A stretch of 64,000 nt of DNA from Litsea cubeba (lineage: Eukaryota; Streptophyta; Magnoliopsida; Laurales; Lauraceae): assembly GCA_012931725.1 (NCBI GenBank), contig CM022949.1:5583660-5647659 (forward strand). Direction: 5' to 3'. Shown piece after piece: positions 1 to 11,218 of the stretch (positions are counted from its first letter, which is position 1; every line of letters begins with the position of its first letter). Made by a program: the position numbers and the translations under genes. The notes under the pieces were generated by a model that was not told where the DNA came from, did no database searches, and was given only the letters and a program-made list of their open reading frames with translations.

Positions 1-960
1 TTGACTTAACCGCGGACTTGAATAGTCTCATATTCCACACGCAATGAGCTTTTTTTTCTTCTTCTATCTTTACAAAGAGAGAGAGATAAGAGAGAATGAA
101 GTCTTTTTTCTGTCTCCTTTAAAATCAACTTTGATATATGGACAGTAATTTTGTCCTTTCTTTCATTTGAAAGTAAATAGGAAGAGAAAGACATAGCAAT
201 TTTTATCACTTTTCTTTCGTGGACCTAATATATGGTCGTGAGGTCTGATTCCAAAATTTAAAGTTTTGGGTCTACTTTGGAAATACACATGGTATTTATG
301 GCTCCGCCTTTAAAATTTAAGAATTGGTCCCAAAACCAACTATCAAGTTGTCCCCATTCAAAGGAACATCATCATGGGTCAACCGCCACTGTCAATGTCT
401 ATAAAAGATAAAATTAGAAAATTACAATAAAAATAAAAAAACAAAAGGGGTTCGTTGGGCAGGACCTTCCAAGTGTAGATCATCTCTTTACTTTACATAT
501 TAAAGTGGGATCCATTAACTCTATTGCTGTGATCATGGCCCCTATTATTATTATATACATTAAAGCCAAATTTCTTGTACTCCAATTTGGTCAATTCTGG
601 GGGTTTCGTTTGAAAGTCTCTAATCTTAGAAATCCATGTTTTATGATGTGACCCACTGGCGGACGCGTTTGTACAGACTCACAAAAGTTCACTCTAGACG
701 ACAAAGTTCAACTTTATTTGTTGGAAACTAAAATTAACTTGTATGTGTGTAAGAAAAAAACTCTTCTCAATTTTGGGCTGCTAAATGTATTTGTACCGGC
801 CACTACACTTCAGTCGCACAAACACTTTCTAATGGATCTCGTCAACTTTAATCTACTGACCCAGTGTCGGTCCTGAGTTAAAATTCTCACCCTTTGATTC
901 ACTGGCTCGTGTCTGCAGTGTGTGAAGAAAGAACTTGGTTGTTAATTTCTCTGTAGAAAA
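1..960. other. Intergenic, no gene recognised
   Basis: AT-rich DNA with short pyrimidine and GA tracts and no ORF resembling a known protein. It may include the distal promoter of the LRAT gene downstream, but no specific element could be supported. Confidence 0.5.
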
Positions 961-985
961 TTTTATTATGAAAATGTCTCCACCG

Positions 986-1071
986 CCCGATTTTGAGACC
1001 GGATGGTGGCACGGTTCCCCATGGGGACCGTTGGATGCATGACCGTGCCACCACCCGGTCTCAGAATCGGG
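986..1071. repeat. Imperfect inverted repeat, MITE-like hairpin
   Basis: Arms at about 986-1015 and 1042-1071 are near-perfect reverse complements: cccgattttgagaccgg matches ccggtctcagaatcggg, and the adjoining gtggcacggt matches accgtgccac. The loop is about 26 nt. No target-site duplication was found, so assignment as a tiny MITE is tentative. Confidence 0.6.
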
Positions 1072-1314
1072 TCGTGTAGCACGGCTCTTTTATTATTGAT
1101 TGATCGATTGCCAGGTCTCTAGCCTCTTCACTTTGAACTTTCAACACGTACGATTTGGTTGTACAAGATTTTATTATTGATTGATACTTGTTGACGCTTT
1201 GAACTTTCAACACGGTTTGGTTTGATTGCACCATTATGGTCCTTCTCAAAGCTCAATCAACTCAGTTGCAAGCTGCCTGCAACACTAATAAATATCTGCC
1301 CAATTTGAGATTTT

Positions 1315-1395
1315 CAGTTCCACCTTCAAAACCACCTTCAAACTCTGTAAGAGAGAGAGAGAGCAGTTCCACCTTCAAAACCACCTTCAAACTCT

Positions 1396-1430
<35 letters not shown>
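1315..1430. repeat. 49-bp tandem duplication with (GA)n tracts
   Basis: A 49-bp unit starting cagttccaccttcaaaacc and ending in a GA run occurs at 1315-1363 and again from 1364. The second copy ends in a longer (GA)n run up to about 1428. It sits immediately upstream of the LRAT start codon, so it is probably 5' UTR or core promoter. GA repeats in such positions can bind BBR/BPC factors in plants; that role is inference here. Confidence 0.75.
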
Positions 1431-1431
<1 letters not shown>

Positions 1432-1432
<1 letters not shown>

Positions 1433-2543
1433 TGGGACATTTTACCCACACAGCTAAGAGCGAGAATCTGAATCCAGGGGATCACATCTACTCCTGGAGG
1501 AAGCTTAAGTCCTATGCCCATCATGGTGGGTTTATTCTTCTTTTATATGTTACTAATGTTAACTAGTTCAATTTTATACATTTTAACGCCTTGACATTTT
1601 GGGTGTATCTGTATTATTAGCAATTTGAGAACTAATACATATTTTAATCTAAATGTTGTTTAAGATATTTAAACATCATGTCATATAATTAGTGATGCAT
1701 TCGATTAAAATAGGAATAGTGCTTTCAATAGTTATAGTCCTTTCTGGTGCACTCTTTAATATCATTCAAATTCGTTCATGATCAAACCACCTTGGGCAGT
1801 TCTAATTCCCTTCTTCGATGGCCAATTATATTTTTTTTCCTTCTTTTTCTACATAGCTAATTGCTCACACACATTCTTTTTAACCTTTAACTGTGCTAAA
1901 AAAGTAACTCATCAGCTTAAACGCGCGACCAACCACAGTTGGACATATATAGTATACTACTTTTGTACTGTTGTTGTTTTCTTTTATTGATCATAACCTA
2001 AATATCATCTTCACATTGTTGTTAGGAATCTACATGGGCAATGGCATGGTCATTCACTTCATCCCGCCAAAAGGAAAGATAAAGTCAAGTTCCACTAAAA
2101 TTTGCGAGAAATGTTGTGACCATCGGAAGAGGATGATGGGCGACGCTAAGAAGGCAGTGGAAGAAATCTCAATTTCTTGCCTAGAGTGCTTCCTTCATGG
2201 AGGGAAACTCAAACTAGCTGTGTACTCGGTCTCAGACTTTGAAACAAAAGTGAAACGAACCATGACTTGCTTCACTGCTACCGCCGACCCACCCGAGAAA
2301 GTCCTCGAGCGGGTGACTTTCATCCTTGAGAGTGGATTCGGCAACTACAACTTTCTGCTCCACAATTGTGAGGACTTCGCCTTCTACTGCAAGACAGGGA
2401 ATAATTGCCCTCCAGAACGTGAGAAGAAGATTTCCATTTTCGGTAAAAATGCAGCTGGTTTCTATCACGACGTTAGGACTTACTACAAATGGAAAGCTAC
2501 CAAATCGGAAGGGGATGAAGATGGCGGCAATCAGCGAGTGTAA
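1432..2543 (+). CDS. LRAT-domain (NlpC/P60-like) protein, two exons
   Basis: Exon 1 is 1432-1525 and exon 2 is 2026-2543, giving 203 residues. The 500-nt GT-AG intron is phase 1. Exon 1 starts MGHF and carries PGDHIYSW, then joins across the splice to HHGIYMGNGMVIHF. Exon 2 carries LLHNCEDFAFYC. These are the hallmarks of plant LRAT-domain proteins: a His in GDHIYSW, a His in VIHF and the nucleophilic Cys in NCEDF, a circularly permuted NlpC/P60 papain-like fold. Animal relatives are acyltransferases or phospholipases; the plant role is mostly unknown. A start at 1971 within the intron was rejected because the conserved N-terminus lies in exon 1. An AATAAA at 2612-2617 could be the poly(A) signal. 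No membrane segment is obvious. The fold and exons are well supported; the substrate is not. Confidence 0.9.
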
Positions 2544-2619
2544 TCGCTTGCTTGTTTGTATATACTACTTGTGTTGTGTTGGAATTATTACTTTTAATAT
2601 TCTAGATTGAAAATAAAGT

Positions 2620-5600
2620 AAATCGAATCTCTTAGGGAAGTCAAAAATCCATTTGTCCGAAGTGTCTTCATTTGGGCTATATAAGATTGTGTTGTAGTTG
2701 TAGTTGTATTGTTGATTTGTTGATTTGTTGTATAGCCTTCTTGTTATCATATATGACGTGAAGGAGAATATATATTTTTTCTTTAAGTGTTTTGCTCATT
2801 TGATTCAAAGTCTGAAAGTCTATACAATGGGGACAATCTGGATTGCAAAATAAAATAAGGATGGAGATTCCAAGTTCTGGGTCTAATCTTGAATGGATTT
2901 CTTTCCTAATGAAGTTTAATTATTTTTTATGTTGTGAAATCCATGTCAGAATCAAAGCCGCCCACCCCACGGGCCGGGGGTAGAAACGACTGAAAAACAA
3001 GAATTTTCCAGTCACCAGCGTCATCCACACCTAAAAGGTCGACAGATCCTTGTGGGACCCACGGGACCAACAGGACCCTGATGGGCGACCAGGATGGGCC
3101 AGGTCCTAAGTGGGCCAAACCATTGGGGGCCACCATCCAGGACACTAAATAATAGTCACGTACGTGAGCCTCTGTTCTGCTCCCCCTTCGACAGTGCCGT
3201 GCACTGTTAACATTCCATCTTAATTCCTTCTCATCTAAGATGGGTTATGTGTAGATGTTGCAGGGAATCCATCTCATGAAATATATGGATGGTTTTTATA
3301 GGAATCATACTATCACTCTAGATAATAAATGGCCTTCAGTGTTTATAAATTTCATATGGGTCTCATAGTTCTGTCATAATTATACGATTTTTTTATTAAT
3401 TGCTAATATTAGGTGGGTCCTACAAATATCATATTAAGCAATTTATATCATGATTACCAATATTAATGCCCCCCTAGTGATTACTATAATTAGCTTGGTT
3501 AATATGACTTTCAACATCAAATGGGTCCCACTGTCCCACATTGACCTTTCATAAATAGATTCTTCAACGATGTTTAAAACTCGATCGATAGGGTTCTGTG
3601 CTATAATCACCATTGGATGTATTACATTAATATGGTTATTAACATTTGGTGGACCGACAACATTGATCGTGGTTTTTAACATTCAGTCTAATAATTTTCT
3701 AATTAGATTGGCCTACCCTGGTTATCAATATTGAATCAATCTAGTATGCTGCTAGTTAATGATTTCCCATTGAGTCAATCATCCTAGTTTCTCTATTCAT
3801 TTCTTACTTCGGTGCATTATATAATGGAAATTGTATAAATTGTCAAACACTTCAAGGTATATTGAAATTTGCATTAATTGTCAAACACCGTAAGTGACAC
3901 AATATTATAATTTGACGCTATTATATTCTGTGATAATGAAATTTTACGATATTTAAATTTGGTGATATTATATTCTTTTTATCCAAACACCCCCCTAAAC
4001 CTCAATTTAATTGAATGATGAGATGTGGGCTGAACACTGTTTCAGTTTCCCTTTATTCCAAGTTTCTGAAATTGTGATTTAGACCCTGTCTAAATGCATG
4101 ATTCTTATTTCTCTAAATTCCTCTTTTATGATATAAAACTCAAATATCATTGGTAGTTTATATACACTGCCTATTGAAGAATGACATTGCATCGCACTGA
4201 ATTGTCTTACATTGGTGTAGATTCTGGATTCTTGCAATCAGAACCCTGGGGTACAAATAACTCACAATTCCCATTATTATTATTCTTAAACCCCAATTTA
4301 TTAGAATAGTGGGTGTACAAGACTATTACTTATAGGGAGGATAGGGCCGGATGTAGTAATTGTATGACCTGACATGTGATATGAAATCGTGTTAATCCAT
4401 GACTAGCCCAATAACCCGTGCTCAGCACGGTATCCCCCTGCACTGAAGAATTATATAATTACATATTAAATTTCTGCATCTCTTTTCATAGAACAAGTTA
4501 GATAAAATAAAATTAGAGAAATTAGAGCAAAAAGGGTTTAGTTACATAGGAACAATTGAAACATGAGTGGTTTAATAAAAAAAATGAACAGGTAGTTGTA
4601 TGAGTAGTTACATAACCGTCGGTCAAAATTATAACCCACTGTCAAAATTGAAACCAAAACCTCCTATCTTAATATATTATAATTGACCATATAACTATAA
4701 ATTGTAATTTTTGAATGAGGGTCGGGCCCCTGTTATTGAACTATTCGTGGACATAGGTGAATTAACGAACTACTCCCCTTATGCTATGAAGAATAGCGAG
4801 TTCCAACATTTTACCGTGAGCACTGTACGGGATAATAATACCGATAATGATACCGTAGTTGAATCATCAGTGATCACAATTACTCTGAACATTGACTTTG
4901 AATAGTGAACCCTATGGGTGCGAAGTAATAAGGTTGGACAAGGACATAATCTATTTATGACTACCGAACCATTCTCTTATGGGAGAGCATGATTGACTTA
5001 TAAAAATGACTTCCTAAAAGAGACTGAACCGCCAAACTTCTCTTCCGAAGGAGTCTTATTGAATTATAAAGACCCTTGATCGAGAAATATTGAGCTTGAC
5101 CAGTGCTATGATGCGGTTATGAAACGCCCTATTAGAAAAATTATAAGATCATAAAAAATTCCATGAGACACCTCTTCTCATCTCGTATCAACTCATGACT
5201 TTCTTCTTGTCATTGCAATTATTGAATTATATTTTATTAATTTGATTTATCGACTTATAAATATTGTTCATCAGTTTACTAACAAATGGTTTGCCCTACT
5301 TCAGTACAAGCCACATAGGGGAGCATGGTGATAAGGAAAATCATCCCCTGGATTTCAACCTACGTGGATGATGGGAGAGCGTCCACAATCTTAGCCAGAG
5401 AAATTAAAATCTAGAAATGAACTTCTTTCTTTTAATAAAGCTGAGCTTTGGACTTCCTTATGCTCAGGACTCATTTGATGTTTGATTTGTTATCCTTAAT
5501 CATTTGACTTTAAATGATATTTAAATAAATTAGAGGAATTGCCTAATTCAATGCAGAACTTGACTTATATTGTGATCCTGAATTAAATTAATTATAGTAA

Positions 5601-6496
5601 CGTTTTCTGAATGGGAAGAGCTCCAGGTTTCAGGGGATTACACTTCTGCATCACAGAAACTTGTAGAAGGTTTCGGGAATTTGCTATCTCCAAACACATA
5701 GGTTTAGGGGCCATATAGCATTACGATCTAAGGCAATGAAATAGGTAGATGAAAATAATTAGTTTCTTACTTATTGCATGTACCATACGGGGTTTGGGAG
5801 CTTTGGTTTTTAGGAAAAGCTTATCAGCTTTATGGGAAATGCATTCTTTTCACACTGTTGTCATCCATGCTTTTAGCGCAAGGCCGAATTTTACACTAAT
5901 CGGAGTTTTGCTCGTCATTGGATTGAATCTCTAAAATACTGTCAAACTTTAAAATTATCAAAACAACAGCGAAGATAGTTTTTTAGCTAACCCTTGTCCA
6001 CAAGGAAACATTTCCATTTAGCCTTCCCCTACTGAGTGACATGTGGCCCTACAGGACCCCACGTAGGGAATCCGGCCGTCCAATGGTTGTTCATTTTGTT
6101 GCTTATAACCATATTCCCCAAGTCTTATGATGAAATCAGGATAATTCTGATGCTATATCTTCAAATTTTAATTGTAATAAATTATTTTCTACTCGGACTT
6201 CAAAATATCTTTAGATGATACATTATGACAGTATAAACCACTACCCTCTGCTCACTGGTTAACTTTCTAGTTAGTTCATCAACAGCCCCAAATATCTAAC
6301 ACTGTATGACCACAACAATGGCCACTTTCAAGTGCCTGCCTACTCATGGATTAGAAAGATTTTGTTTTCCATGTTATGGCAGGGAACTAGGTACAGCAGA
6401 TGCGCTAAGAGAAAAGGGGAAGAACTACAAAGAATGGCTTCCATTGGAAGGGAGATTCAAATGAAAAGTTAAATGAGAGAACTACAAGACAGAATG
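2620..6496. other. Intergenic, no gene recognised
   Basis: About 3.9 kb of AT-rich DNA. Short ORFs near 4711-4905 and 5749-5934 have no recognisable domain or intron partners. The stretch probably holds decayed repeats, but none had clear termini. Confidence 0.4.
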
Positions 6497-6504
6497 GAAG
6501 TGGA

Positions 6505-6997
6505 TAGGGGTGAGCAAAAACCGAACCGACCGATTTACCAAACCAAACCATAGCCGAAATTTAATTTCGGTTCGGTTATTTCGGGTAATTCGGTTCGGTT
6601 CGGGTAAATTTTTCCGACAAATTCGGTTATATAATTTCGGTTCGGTAAATGATCTTATTTAACCGATTAACCGAATTATATGCAACATGAGTGATGACCA
6701 TGTAAAATAAAGTAAAAAAAAAAAAAGGAGGGGCTGTATGAAAATTAATGCAAACAAAACAAAATAAAGTAAACAAAAGAAAAGGCATATATAGACAGAA
6801 AATAGAGTGACAGTAGAATGTATTAACCGAACCGATCGAAAACCGAACCTAAATTAATTCGGTTTGGCTCGGTTCAGTTAAAAGTTTTACAAATGTTCAA
6901 ATCGGTTTGGTTCGGTTAATACATATAAATTTTGAAAAAATCGGTTTGGTCAAAAATTCAATAAATAACCAACTGAATAACCGATTGCTCGGCCCTA
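6505..6997. mobile_element. Non-autonomous hAT MITE (493 bp)
   Basis: Terminal inverted repeats are taggggtgagca on the left and tagggccgagca on the right (read on -). A perfect 8-bp target-site duplication, gaagtgga, lies at 6497-6504 and 6998-7005. The 8-bp TSD and T/CAGGG-type ends define hAT elements. The interior is packed with subterminal ccgaaccga/tcggttcgg motifs, as in transposase-binding subterminal regions, and has no coding capacity. Confidence 0.92.
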
Positions 6998-7005
6998 GAA
7001 GTGGA

Positions 7006-7830
7006 TCCCATCATCAGAGTGGAGTTTATGTCCCCTTCCAAGCAGCCTCTTAACTGTCTGGTTCTGTATAACAAAACCATGCTGAGAAAAATGCAATTTA
7101 TCAGACGAGTGGGGAACAAAAGAAATATGTTATTAGCAATGGATTGGTAAGACAAATGAACATTACCGAAACGCATGGCATTGCTTCTTTCTATTTGCTA
7201 TGTGAATTTTAGACAAACAAGTTGACTTCCAAGCATAAGAAAAGTTGGGGAACCTATGCAATTGGATTTTCTTGAATCCAGATACCAAACTGATCAACCC
7301 CGATTGTGGTCTACCCAAGAATCCAATCACAGAGAAGGTTAGCTTAGATCATTTTCTGAACAGCCTCACAAGTGAGAATACTAGAAGAGGATGTAAGTGC
7401 ATGAGACTAATAGTAATAGGAAAAAGGATGTCGAATAACCAATGTGAGAAGTCTAAGGAGGGGCAGAAACCAATGTCTATCCAAAGGATGTGCAGTTTTG
7501 AGAAGAACCTTAGCATAGTATGAAACTATGAATTCCTATTCGGTTCTCACCTTTTACATTATGACAATATAAGCCAATACACTATGCAATAGGTTTGGTC
7601 CCTACTTACCTCAATTAAGGAAAGAAACTTTGACAAGTCCACTGTACCGATTTTCCATAGGTATCAAAATGTTACAAGAGACTAAAAGACACAAATACAA
7701 AATCAGCATTGGACTGTTAAAATTCAGATGATCCAAGAGAAAATATTCAAATGGTCCCACATGTCTCCTGACAATCTTTTCAGACAAAATTATTAAGTAT
7801 ACAATTTAAGCCAAAGAAACAAAGGCCAAT
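7006..7830. other. Intergenic, no gene recognised
   Basis: No recognisable coding region or element termini. The ORF at 7245-7523 has no known motif. Confidence 0.4.
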
Positions 7831-7831
7831 C

Positions 7832-7975
7832 CACTAATAGCTCAGTGGTGAGGCGTCTCCCTCTCCAAATAAACAACCTCTCCAAATTAACAACCATCGA
7901 TCAATACCCCTGTAGCTCTGCTGGTTAAGAACTTGAAGAGCGTGGGTGCATGGATGTATGATTATTTTTACCAAA
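7832..7975 (+). repeat. Possible tRNA-derived SINE relic
   Basis: The segment contains tagctcagtggtgaggcgtc, a good pol III box A. About 55 nt later catcgatcaatacc weakly resembles box B. It cannot fold as a tRNA (no anticodon arm seen), so a decayed SINE head is more likely than a tRNA gene. Confidence 0.3.
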
Positions 7976-7979
7976 GGGG

Positions 7980-8500
7980 AAAAAAGTCCTAGAAACAAAC
8001 CCAATAGCAGAATATCAAAAACTCTTCTACAGACCAAATGAGTCCAGTCCAAGAATCTGTATTCTTGTCCTCTAGTAAAAAATGGTAAAAGGTACCAAAA
8101 AGTAACAGCAGACCTACAAAATCTCAGAGATGACCAGACATCTATCAAAATCATTCCAGAAGTGTGCGGGCCAAACTTAGCATTTTATGAAAGCGCTTTC
8201 CTGCTCCTTTCCTAATGTTGCATTACACTGCAACAGAGCCTTCAAAGCTGTTAAGTACTGGTGCATGAAATTTCTCAAATTCTGGTCCAAAGATACAAAA
8301 ATGGTAATGTTATACCCAAAATCCAAGGCAATCACTAGAGTAATTGCAAAAGGAACAACTCCAATCAGAGAATCATCTCTCTCCAATCAAGTGTTCATCT
8401 CATGTAATGAACAAAACAAACAAAATAAAATAAATTGAAAAACAGATCCTCCCAGAAAAAAATCAGACAGATAATATATATTCTAAGAAGATGAACCTCA
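7980..8500. other. Intergenic, no gene recognised
   Basis: Small overlapping ORFs on both strands, none with recognisable domains. It may be the decayed interior of the minus-strand retrotransposon whose PBS lies at 8750-8761. Confidence 0.35.
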
Positions 8501-8749
8501 ATTATGTACACTATTAGAATTCCAATCAAATGGGAGAAATGGAAACACAGTAACGGGCTTGTTTTTCATTTGTAGGGAAAAAACCTAAGAATGTATTCAT
8601 AAATCTCCCCATAAATATCCGAACCTCTATGGAAGTCAACTGAGACAAAAACTCCTGACACACCCCACCAAGATCAACGCCCCTCCTATGATGCATGACC
8701 TCTATGAAGGACAAATATCTCCCATGCATGATGAAATCAAATAAGATGT

Positions 8750-8800
8750 GCTCTAATACCATGTTAAAATATGAAATAGAAAAGGAAAATTATTTGGAGG
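8750..8800 (-). mobile_element. LTR retrotransposon remnant: PBS and LTR edge
   Basis: On the minus strand an LTR-like edge ending ttttaaca is followed directly by tggtattagagc (plus coordinates 8750-8761). This is one base different from the tRNA-iMet primer-binding site tggtatcagagc used by the two Copia elements in this window. The LTR would extend to higher coordinates and the interior to lower. No second LTR was found. Confidence 0.5.
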
Positions 8801-9149
8801 CATGAATTTGAGTGTAGTCAATTTGACAGCCGAGGTTTACTCACCAAAGTGGGTGAATGATAAAGCCAAACAAGATCGCACAGACAAGAATGAAGCGCGG
8901 TGGATAGAAAGGTTTCAGGGTTAAGAACCAATATTCTTATCCCAATGTCCAGCAGAGGTTAGGCAGAATAGATTATCCACGAAGCTGTTAATGCTGAAAG
9001 AGAAACTCCAAATCTTAGGAGGACATGTTTGGATGATACAGAAGAACAGAAGAGGCATAAAAGCAAGAATTATATAATGGGACATTCTCAAAGAAGAAAA
9101 AAAAATCCCATGCACAAAAGGGAAAGCAGAATGCTAAAAGAAAGCTATG

Positions 9150-9520
9150 GGATTTGTTGAAAAAAGAGGATGCATTCTGGAGGCAAGATCATGTGCCATC
9201 CAAACTTTTTTTACAGTATAAAATTAGCATTGTGGGTTGTGTCTACAAAATTCTGGCCAAGGGTTTGGCAATCAAGATGAAAGAGCTAATGCACCTTATA
9301 ATGGGCCAAATGCAAGAAGCTTTCCTCAGTGACAGACAAATACGTGATTTGAGTGTTGAATGGTGAATTGAGGCAATTCATGGAAGGAAGTGAAGAAGGG
9401 CTTCTTTTCAAAATAGATATGGAAAGAGACTTATGATCATGTAGATTGGAACTTCATTTGCTACTTACTTCAAAGGATTGGATCAAGAAGTGTGTTTCTT
9501 CTTCATCCTTCTCAATTATT
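9150..9520 (+). pseudogene. L1-type LINE reverse transcriptase fragment
   Basis: The translation reads ISIVGCVYKILAKGLAIKM, then QMQEAFLSDRQIRD, then in other frames a stretch equivalent to KIDFEKAYDHVDW. These match the RPISL..YKI.AK.LA.R and FEKAYD blocks of plant L1 reverse transcriptase. Stops and frameshifts show it is long dead. A second L1 fragment in the same orientation lies at 16120-16620 and may be the 3' part of the same insertion. Confidence 0.75.
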
Positions 9521-9946
9521 GTCAATGGATTTGCATTAGTGTCATAGTTGAGAATTTCTTTTTGGACCCCATTTTGGTTTAGCCTCCAAACAGAAATGGA
9601 TCGACCAATACAGGATTTCAGCGATACATTTCACAGTTACATTTCAGAAAAAAATATAAAAAATATATGTAAAAAAATATTAAAGAAATATTAAATTTTA
9701 AAAATAAAAAAAATATTAATTGATACATGTAATAAACTTAATTTATTTTACTAAAATATGACATGCATTTTATAAACATACAATAACATTGTCAACATAA
9801 TAATTCCAAGCTCCAGCAGTCAAACTGTAACTCATTTCAGTCAAACAAACTGAATGGGGGTAGGGTCTTTATATCTTTTAAATTATTCAAAAATTACAAA
9901 TTGCCTCCTATCATAATCATAATCATCATCAAAGCCTTGTCCCAAC

Positions 9947-10175
9947 TGTCAATCCTGGGCCTCCAGGTCCAATATATCAGGCCCATTCACTAGTTAGTTG
10001 TTAGCTATTAGTATGGATCTAAATCCAAGTGTAATTAATAGATAAGCATTGTTAGAATGTAATCAGGGATTTAACCCTTTAAAGATAGCTCTCAGTCGAC
10101 CATGCAAAGGACGACTTTCATCTCCACATCTCTCTCTCTTTCTCTCATGTCTGAATGCTTCTTCCATTAATGACA
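9947..10175 (+). repeat. 5' LTR of Copia 1
   Basis: 229 bp, with no difference from the 3' LTR on base-by-base reading. It starts tgtcaatcctgggc and ends ccattaatgaca. A pyrimidine-rich tctctctctttctctc stretch lies near its end. Confidence 0.97.
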
Positions 10176-10187
10176 TGGTATCAGAGC
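10176..10187 (+). other. Primer-binding site 1 (tRNA-iMet)
   Basis: tggtatcagagc directly abuts the 5' LTR and is complementary to the 3' end of initiator tRNA-Met. It is followed by cctgaggtctcgagttcgaaacc, which resembles the T-arm region of a tRNA-Met in sense orientation. Confidence 0.9.
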
Positions 10188-10430
10188 CTGAGGTCTCGAG
10201 TTCGAAACCACGCAGGGCAGAAATGCCCCATGCCGCGTTGTGTGTTTGTGCGGGCGCAAAATGCGCAGGGCAACAAGGCCCCATGCCGCGTTATAGTCTT
10301 GTGCGGGCGTGTGCTTCGGATCCGGGCGGTGTCCCGCCCGAGGGGGGGCGTTAAGTAGTTGTTTGTGCAATTTCCTATCACCAATTGGTTTTGGGATTAC
10401 TGGCTAGCAACTTTGACATGGTATCAGAGC
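10188..10430 (+). repeat. TRIM-like insert in the leader: polypurine tract, 70-bp LTR-like segment, second PBS
   Basis: After PBS1 come a GC-rich tandem duplication (about 10212-10312, units with ccccatgccgcgtt and gtgcgggcg), a polypurine tract gaggggggg at 10340-10348, and a 70-bp segment (10349-10418) that starts cgttaag and ends tttgaca. PBS2, tggtatcagagc, is at 10419-10430. From PBS2 onward the leader is homologous to that of Copia 2, so PBS2 marks the original leader boundary. The inserted piece has the order PBS, short interior, polypurine tract, LTR, as in TRIM elements. Confidence 0.7.
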
Positions 10431-11218
10431 AAGGTCAATCATCTATGGTCTTCTCCTAAGTCATCTTCCAAGCATTGGAAGCCCTCCAGTGATGTTTCTC
10501 TTCAGCCGATCATCTCTGATCGTTCCTGATCATCTCGGATCATGCGTGGCCCACCTTGGATCATCACCAGCACATCAACGGAATACCTCCACCTTGGTCG
10601 ACTACTGCTTCTTGGATTTTTGAAGATTTTTCCCTGATTTTTTGATCATCAGAGGTAGGGTTTCTACCAATTTTTGTGAAAATTCATTTTTTTCACTATG
10701 TTTTCATCTCGGCCGTCCAATCTCCTCGATCTGGGTTTGATCGACCTGCGACCACTTCCAGTAGTTGCATAAAACTCCTCTCTTTTCATCCCCACCATCT
10801 GATCTGTGTCAAGTTCAACACGTGGGGCCCACGTACAGTTTACCTTGCTGCCGACTTAGACGACTGCACTGTTTTTTTTTTCCTTTTGTTGCCTGCGATT
10901 GCTACTGCTGCATATTTTCTCTTCTGTCTTCTGGTTGCTACTACTGCATAGTTTCTCTTCTGTCTTCTGGTTGCTACTGCTACTACTGCTGCTACTACTG
11001 CTTCCTGGATTGCAATTTTTTCCCTCTGTGACTTGTGTTCCCTGCTGCTGAGTATTCTGTCAAGGATTTTCTCCATTGCTACTGCTACTGCTGCTGACTG
11101 ATTGCTACTGCTTATTATTCTGTCAATATTTTCTCCTCTGTTGCTGGTTGCTACTGATACTACAATTTATTGCTACTGCTTACTGCTGCTGGAATCCACT
11201 GCCTTCTGTTCTCTTGTC

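Noticed and set aside
1971..2025. N-terminal part of the long LRAT ORF
   Set aside because: This lies in the intron; the catalytic His motif is in the upstream exon and joins in phase at 2026.
4711..5934. ORFs of 60-65 codons at 4711-4905 and 5749-5934
   Set aside because: No recognisable domains and no splice partners; chance ORFs are sufficient.
7832..7905. tRNA gene
   Set aside because: A box A-like motif is present, but there is no anticodon arm or proper box B and it will not fold as a cloverleaf.
11102..11218. Upstream extension of the Copia 1 polyprotein
   Set aside because: The 39 codons before ATG 11219 are low-complexity ctg/tac-rich leader sequence and have no counterpart in Copia 2.
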